Source: Streptomyces sp. CC0208 | GTDB taxonomy: Bacteria; Actinomycetota; Actinomycetes; Streptomycetales; Streptomycetaceae | DNA: 64,000 nucleotides | Direction of reading: 5' to 3' | Assembly (NCBI RefSeq): GCF_003443735.1 | Contig: NZ_CP031969.1 | Span: 6,510,001-6,574,000, forward strand | Shown here: in pieces, positions 59,689-64,000 of the stretch | Layout: every line of letters begins with the position of its first letter | How positions within the stretch are numbered: position 1 is the stretch's first letter | Notes under the pieces: generated by a model | Databases searched by the model: none | What the model saw: the letters and a program-made list of their open reading frames with translations, nothing else | What the model was told of the DNA's origin: nothing | Position numbers and translations under genes: made by a program

Positions 59689-60330
59689 ATGGCCGGCGCG
59701 ATGCGCAAGATGGCGGTCTACCTCGGCCTCGTGGAGGACGATGGGTACGACGGCCGCGGTTTCGACCCCGACGACGACTTCGAACCGGAACTCGACCCGG
59801 AGCCCGAGCGGGACCGCCGACGGCATGAGCCGTCTCATCAGTCACATCAGGCACTTCAGCCTGAAAGGGACGAATCGGTCAGAGTTGTACAGTCCTCGGT
59901 GCCGCGCGACCCGGTGCCCCGATCCTCTTCGCTCGCCGCGGAATCGGTGCGTCCGGCGCGCATCGCGCCCGTGGCATCCATCACACAAGAGCGCGCAAGC
60001 CTGGAGAAGAACGCACCGGTGATCATGCCCAAGGTCGTGTCGGAACGAGAGCCTTACCGGATCACCACACTTCACCCCCGGACCTACAACGAGGCCCGTA
60101 CCATCGGGGAACACTTCCGTGAGGGCACCCCGGTGATCATGAATCTGACTGAGATGGATGACACAGACGCCAAGCGACTTGTCGACTTTGCGGCCGGTTT
60201 GGTGTTTGGTCTTCACGGCAGCATCGAGCGGGTGACGCAGAAGGTGTTCCTGTTGTCGCCTGCTAACGTCGATGTCACGGCGGAGGACAAGGCCCGCATC
60301 GCAGAGGGCGGGTTCTTCAACCAGAGCTGA
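59689..60330 (+). CDS. sepF: SepF, FtsZ membrane anchor
   Basis: A 213-residue SepF. The N-terminus MAGAMRKMAVYLGLVEDD forms the amphipathic membrane-targeting helix. A long acidic, Arg-rich linker (about 20-120) precedes the C-terminal SepF fold: VSEREPYRITTLHPRTYNEA, EHFREGTPVIMNLTEMDD, AKRLVDFAAGLVFGLHGSIE, KVFLLSPANV. It binds the FtsZ C-terminal peptide. GGAGGA precedes ATG 59689. A small GNRA-type hairpin (ACCGCC-GAAA-GGCGGT, 59604-59619) lies in its leader. Confidence 0.94.
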   Translation: MAGAMRKMAVYLGLVEDDGYDGRGFDPDDDFEPELDPEPERDRRRHEPSHQSHQALQPERDESVRVVQSSVPRDPVPRSSSLAAESVRPARIAPVASITQERASLEKNAPVIMPKVVSEREPYRITTLHPRTYNEARTIGEHFREGTPVIMNLTEMDDTDAKRLVDFAAGLVFGLHGSIERVTQKVFLLSPANVDVTAEDKARIAEGGFFNQS

Positions 60331-60381
60331 GAAGCAACAACCGGAACGAAGCACGGAACAGGGGAGAGGGAAAGACAGTCC

Positions 60382-60672
60382 ATGAGCGTGTTCGCACAGG
60401 TGATCTACATCGCGCTGATGGTGTTCCTCATCGTGCTCATCTTTCGGTTGGTCATGGACTACGTCTTCCAGTTCGCCCGCTCGTGGCAACCCGGCAAGGC
60501 GATGGTGGTCGTTCTGGAGGCCACCTACACTGTCACCGATCCACCGTTGAAGCTTCTGCGGCGGTTCATCCCGCCGCTGCGTCTCGGGGGCGTGGCGCTC
60601 GACCTGTCCTTCTTCGTGCTGATGATCATCGTCTACATCCTCATCTCCGTCACGGGAAACCTGGCGAGGTGA
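60382..60672 (+). CDS. YggT family membrane protein
   Basis: A 96-residue protein with two transmembrane helices: VIYIALMVFLIVLIFRLVM near the N-terminus and LDLSFFVLMIIVYILISV near the C-terminus. The YggT motif reading PPLKLLRRFIPPLRLGG lies between them. It is always found between sepF and divIVA in actinobacteria. The function is not firmly known; an envelope or division role is inferred from position. ATG 60382 has GGGAGAGG upstream. Confidence 0.9.
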   Translation: MSVFAQVIYIALMVFLIVLIFRLVMDYVFQFARSWQPGKAMVVVLEATYTVTDPPLKLLRRFIPPLRLGGVALDLSFFVLMIIVYILISVTGNLAR

Positions 60673-60724
60673 CTGTGGACGATACGGTCTTGCCGACTGC
60701 CGATGACTACGTTGAGGTGAAGAG

Positions 60725-61930
60725 ATGCCGTTGACCCCCGAGGACGTGCGGAACAAGCAGTTCACGACCGTCCGCCTCCGAGAAGGCTATGACGAGGACG
60801 AGGTCGATGCCTTCCTCGACGAGGTCGAAGCCGAACTGACCCGCCTGCTGCGCGAGAACGAGGACCTGCGCGCCAAGCTGGCCGCGGCGACGCGTGCTGC
60901 TGCCCAGAACCAGCAGAACATGCGCAAGCCCCCGGAGCAGCAGGACCAGCAGCAGGGTGGCATGCCCGGACAGGGAATGCCGCAGCAGGGTATGCGTGGG
61001 CCCGGTCCCGGCGCCCCCGTACCGGCCGGCATATCCGGTCCGCCGCAGCAGCAGATGGGCGGCCCCATGGGTGGCCCGCCCCAGCTGCCGAGTGGTGCGC
61101 CGCAGCTGCCCGCCGGTCCCGGCGGTGGCCAGGGCGGCCCGCAGGGTCCAGGTCCGATGGGCCAGGGTCCCATGGGTCAGGGCCCGATGGGCCAGATGGG
61201 CCAGGGTCAGATGGGCCAGGGTCAGATGGGCCAGGGCACCATGGGCGGTCAGCCGCCCATGCAGCAGCAGATGGGTGGCCCGATGGGCGGCCCCATGGGC
61301 GGTCCGATGGGCGGCCCCGGTCAGGGCCCCGGTGGCGACAGCGCCGCCCGAGTCCTCTCGCTCGCCCAGCAGACCGCCGACCAGGCGATCGCGGAGGCCC
61401 GTTCCGAGGCCAACAAGATCGTCGGCGAGGCGCGTTCACGTGCCGAGGGTCTCGAGCGTGACGCCCGTGCCAAGGCCGACGCCCTGGAGCGGGACGCACA
61501 GGAGAAGCACCGCGTCGCGATGGGCTCCCTGGAGTCCGCCCGCGCCACGCTGGAGCGCAAGGTCGAGGACCTGCGCGGCTTCGAGCGCGAGTACCGCACG
61601 CGTCTGAAGTCGTACCTCGAGTCCCAGCTGCGTCAGCTGGAGACCCAGGCCGACGACTCGCTGGCTCCGCCGCGTACCCCGGCGACCGCGTCGCTGCCGC
61701 CGTCCCCGGCGCCTTCGATGGCTCCGGCCGGTGCGAGCGCGCCGTCCTACGGTGGCAACCAGGGCATGGGCGGCGGTCCTTCGCCGGCCGGTCCGTCCTA
61801 CGGCGGGCAGCAGCAGATGTCGCCCGCGATGACCCAGCCGATGGCGCCGGTGCGGCCGCAGGGGCCCGGTCCGATGGGGCAGGCTCCCTCGCCCATGCGT
61901 GGCTTCCTCATCGACGAGGACGACAACTGA
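60725..61930 (+). CDS. divIVA: DivIVA polar growth protein (Wag31 type)
   Basis: A 401-residue coiled-coil protein marking curved membrane at hyphal tips. The conserved N-terminal domain MPLTPEDVRNKQFTTVRLRE is followed by VDAFLDEVEAELTRLLRENE. Then comes a linker of about 130 residues rich in Gly/Pro/Gln/Met with MGQGPMGQG-type repeats, a second coiled coil (about 200-310; AQQTADQAIAEARSEANKIV and later heptads) and a flexible C-terminus ending GFLIDEDDN. ATG 60725 follows GGTGAAGAG. It is essential for tip growth in Streptomyces. Confidence 0.95.
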   Translation: MPLTPEDVRNKQFTTVRLREGYDEDEVDAFLDEVEAELTRLLRENEDLRAKLAAATRAAAQNQQNMRKPPEQQDQQQGGMPGQGMPQQGMRGPGPGAPVPAGISGPPQQQMGGPMGGPPQLPSGAPQLPAGPGGGQGGPQGPGPMGQGPMGQGPMGQMGQGQMGQGQMGQGTMGGQPPMQQQMGGPMGGPMGGPMGGPGQGPGGDSAARVLSLAQQTADQAIAEARSEANKIVGEARSRAEGLERDARAKADALERDAQEKHRVAMGSLESARATLERKVEDLRGFEREYRTRLKSYLESQLRQLETQADDSLAPPRTPATASLPPSPAPSMAPAGASAPSYGGNQGMGGGPSPAGPSYGGQQQMSPAMTQPMAPVRPQGPGPMGQAPSPMRGFLIDEDDN

Positions 61931-61965
61931 CGGCCTCTAGTACGCCTCAGGCGTCGGCAGCGTTC

Positions 61966-62003
61966 AGGGCAGGGCCCCGGATTTCGATCCGGGGCCCTGC
62001 CCT
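61966..62003 (+). terminator. Strong intrinsic terminator ending the dcw cluster
   Basis: Perfect 17-bp arms AGGGCAGGGCCCCGGAT (61966-61982) and its complement (61987-62003) with a TTCG tetraloop, followed by TTTTA. It lies 36 bases after divIVA. Confidence 0.93.
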
Positions 62004-62037
62004 TTTACGCGGGTTGATCACAGTGTCGCGGACATGA

Positions 62038-62081
62038 GGAAGGCCCGGTCCCCTCGCTTTCGCGGAGGAACCGGGCCTTCC
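62038..62081 (-). terminator. Terminator of ileS
   Basis: Arms GGAAGGCCCGGT (62038-62049) and ACCGGGCCTTCC (62070-62081) pair over 12 bp. The loop itself can form a smaller CCTC/GAGG stem. It lies 9 bases beyond the minus-strand ileS stop codon. Confidence 0.85.
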
Positions 62082-62090
62082 TTCTCGGTC

Positions 62091-64000
<1,910 letters not shown>

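Overview
The window reads as a high-GC actinobacterial chromosome, almost certainly Streptomyces. GC-rich third codon positions, frequent GTG/TTG starts, several apparently leaderless genes, LL-DAP-type wall genes and a DivIVA with a long Pro/Gln/Gly/Met linker all fit. Gene order matches, as I remember it, the Streptomyces coelicolor segment from the glkA/macRS area through thiamine, metF and the dcw (division and cell wall) cluster to ileS. No tRNA, rRNA, insertion sequence, prophage or CRISPR array was seen.

Left part (1-12.9 kb): the 3' end of a cholesterol oxidase gene converges on a FadD15-like acyl-CoA ligase. Then come a metallophosphoesterase, an SRPBCC protein, an ArsA-like protein with an altered P-loop, a DUF5304 protein and the ROK glucokinase glkA. 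An endonuclease/exonuclease/phosphatase-family protein, a membrane protein, an esterase and a PlsC-type acyltransferase follow. The macS-macR two-component pair and a phosphofructokinase carrying the pyrophosphate-type residue pair close this part.

Middle part (12.9-30.8 kb): a fused anthranilate synthase behind a Trp-rich leader peptide and attenuator is divergent from a class II DAHP synthase, so the entry to the shikimate pathway and the tryptophan branch are paired. An iron-storage pair (bfd, bfr) carries an iron box. A DUF4396 membrane protein sits behind a perfect CsoR-like palindrome. Endonuclease IV, a PASTA-domain Ser/Thr kinase, the TPP-riboswitch operon thiO-thiS-thiG, an FAD reductase, a tandem-repeat tract, an Rv2175c-like regulator, thiE, metF, a membrane protein with a Tyr/Gln/Gly-rich tail and an NAD(P)-binding phytoene-desaturase-like protein follow.

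Right-centre (31-43.7 kb): a DUF4126 protein with a MacR-box-like site; a minus-strand operon of a degenerate ABC ATPase, a YhgE/Pip membrane protein and a TetR regulator with a palindromic operator in front; a HEPN-like protein, a methyltransferase and a DUF3040 protein; a tightly coupled MoxR-DUF58-transglutaminase operon; and a beta-carbonic anhydrase.

Right part (44-64 kb): the dcw cluster on the plus strand, rsmH-ftsL-ftsI-murE-murF-mraY-murD-ftsW-murG-ftsQ-ftsZ-pgeF-yggS-sepF-yggT-divIVA, closed by a strong terminator, with ileS converging from the right edge. mraZ and murC are absent from their usual positions. From memory, the window keeps the same overall gene content as Mycobacterium tuberculosis Rv2145c (wag31) to Rv2187 (fadD15), with Streptomyces-specific additions such as glkA, macRS, the thi genes and the MoxR operon. 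The novelty here lies in details (altered P-loops, operators, repeats, a PPi-type phosphofructokinase, a low-complexity membrane protein) and not in an obvious new multi-gene system.
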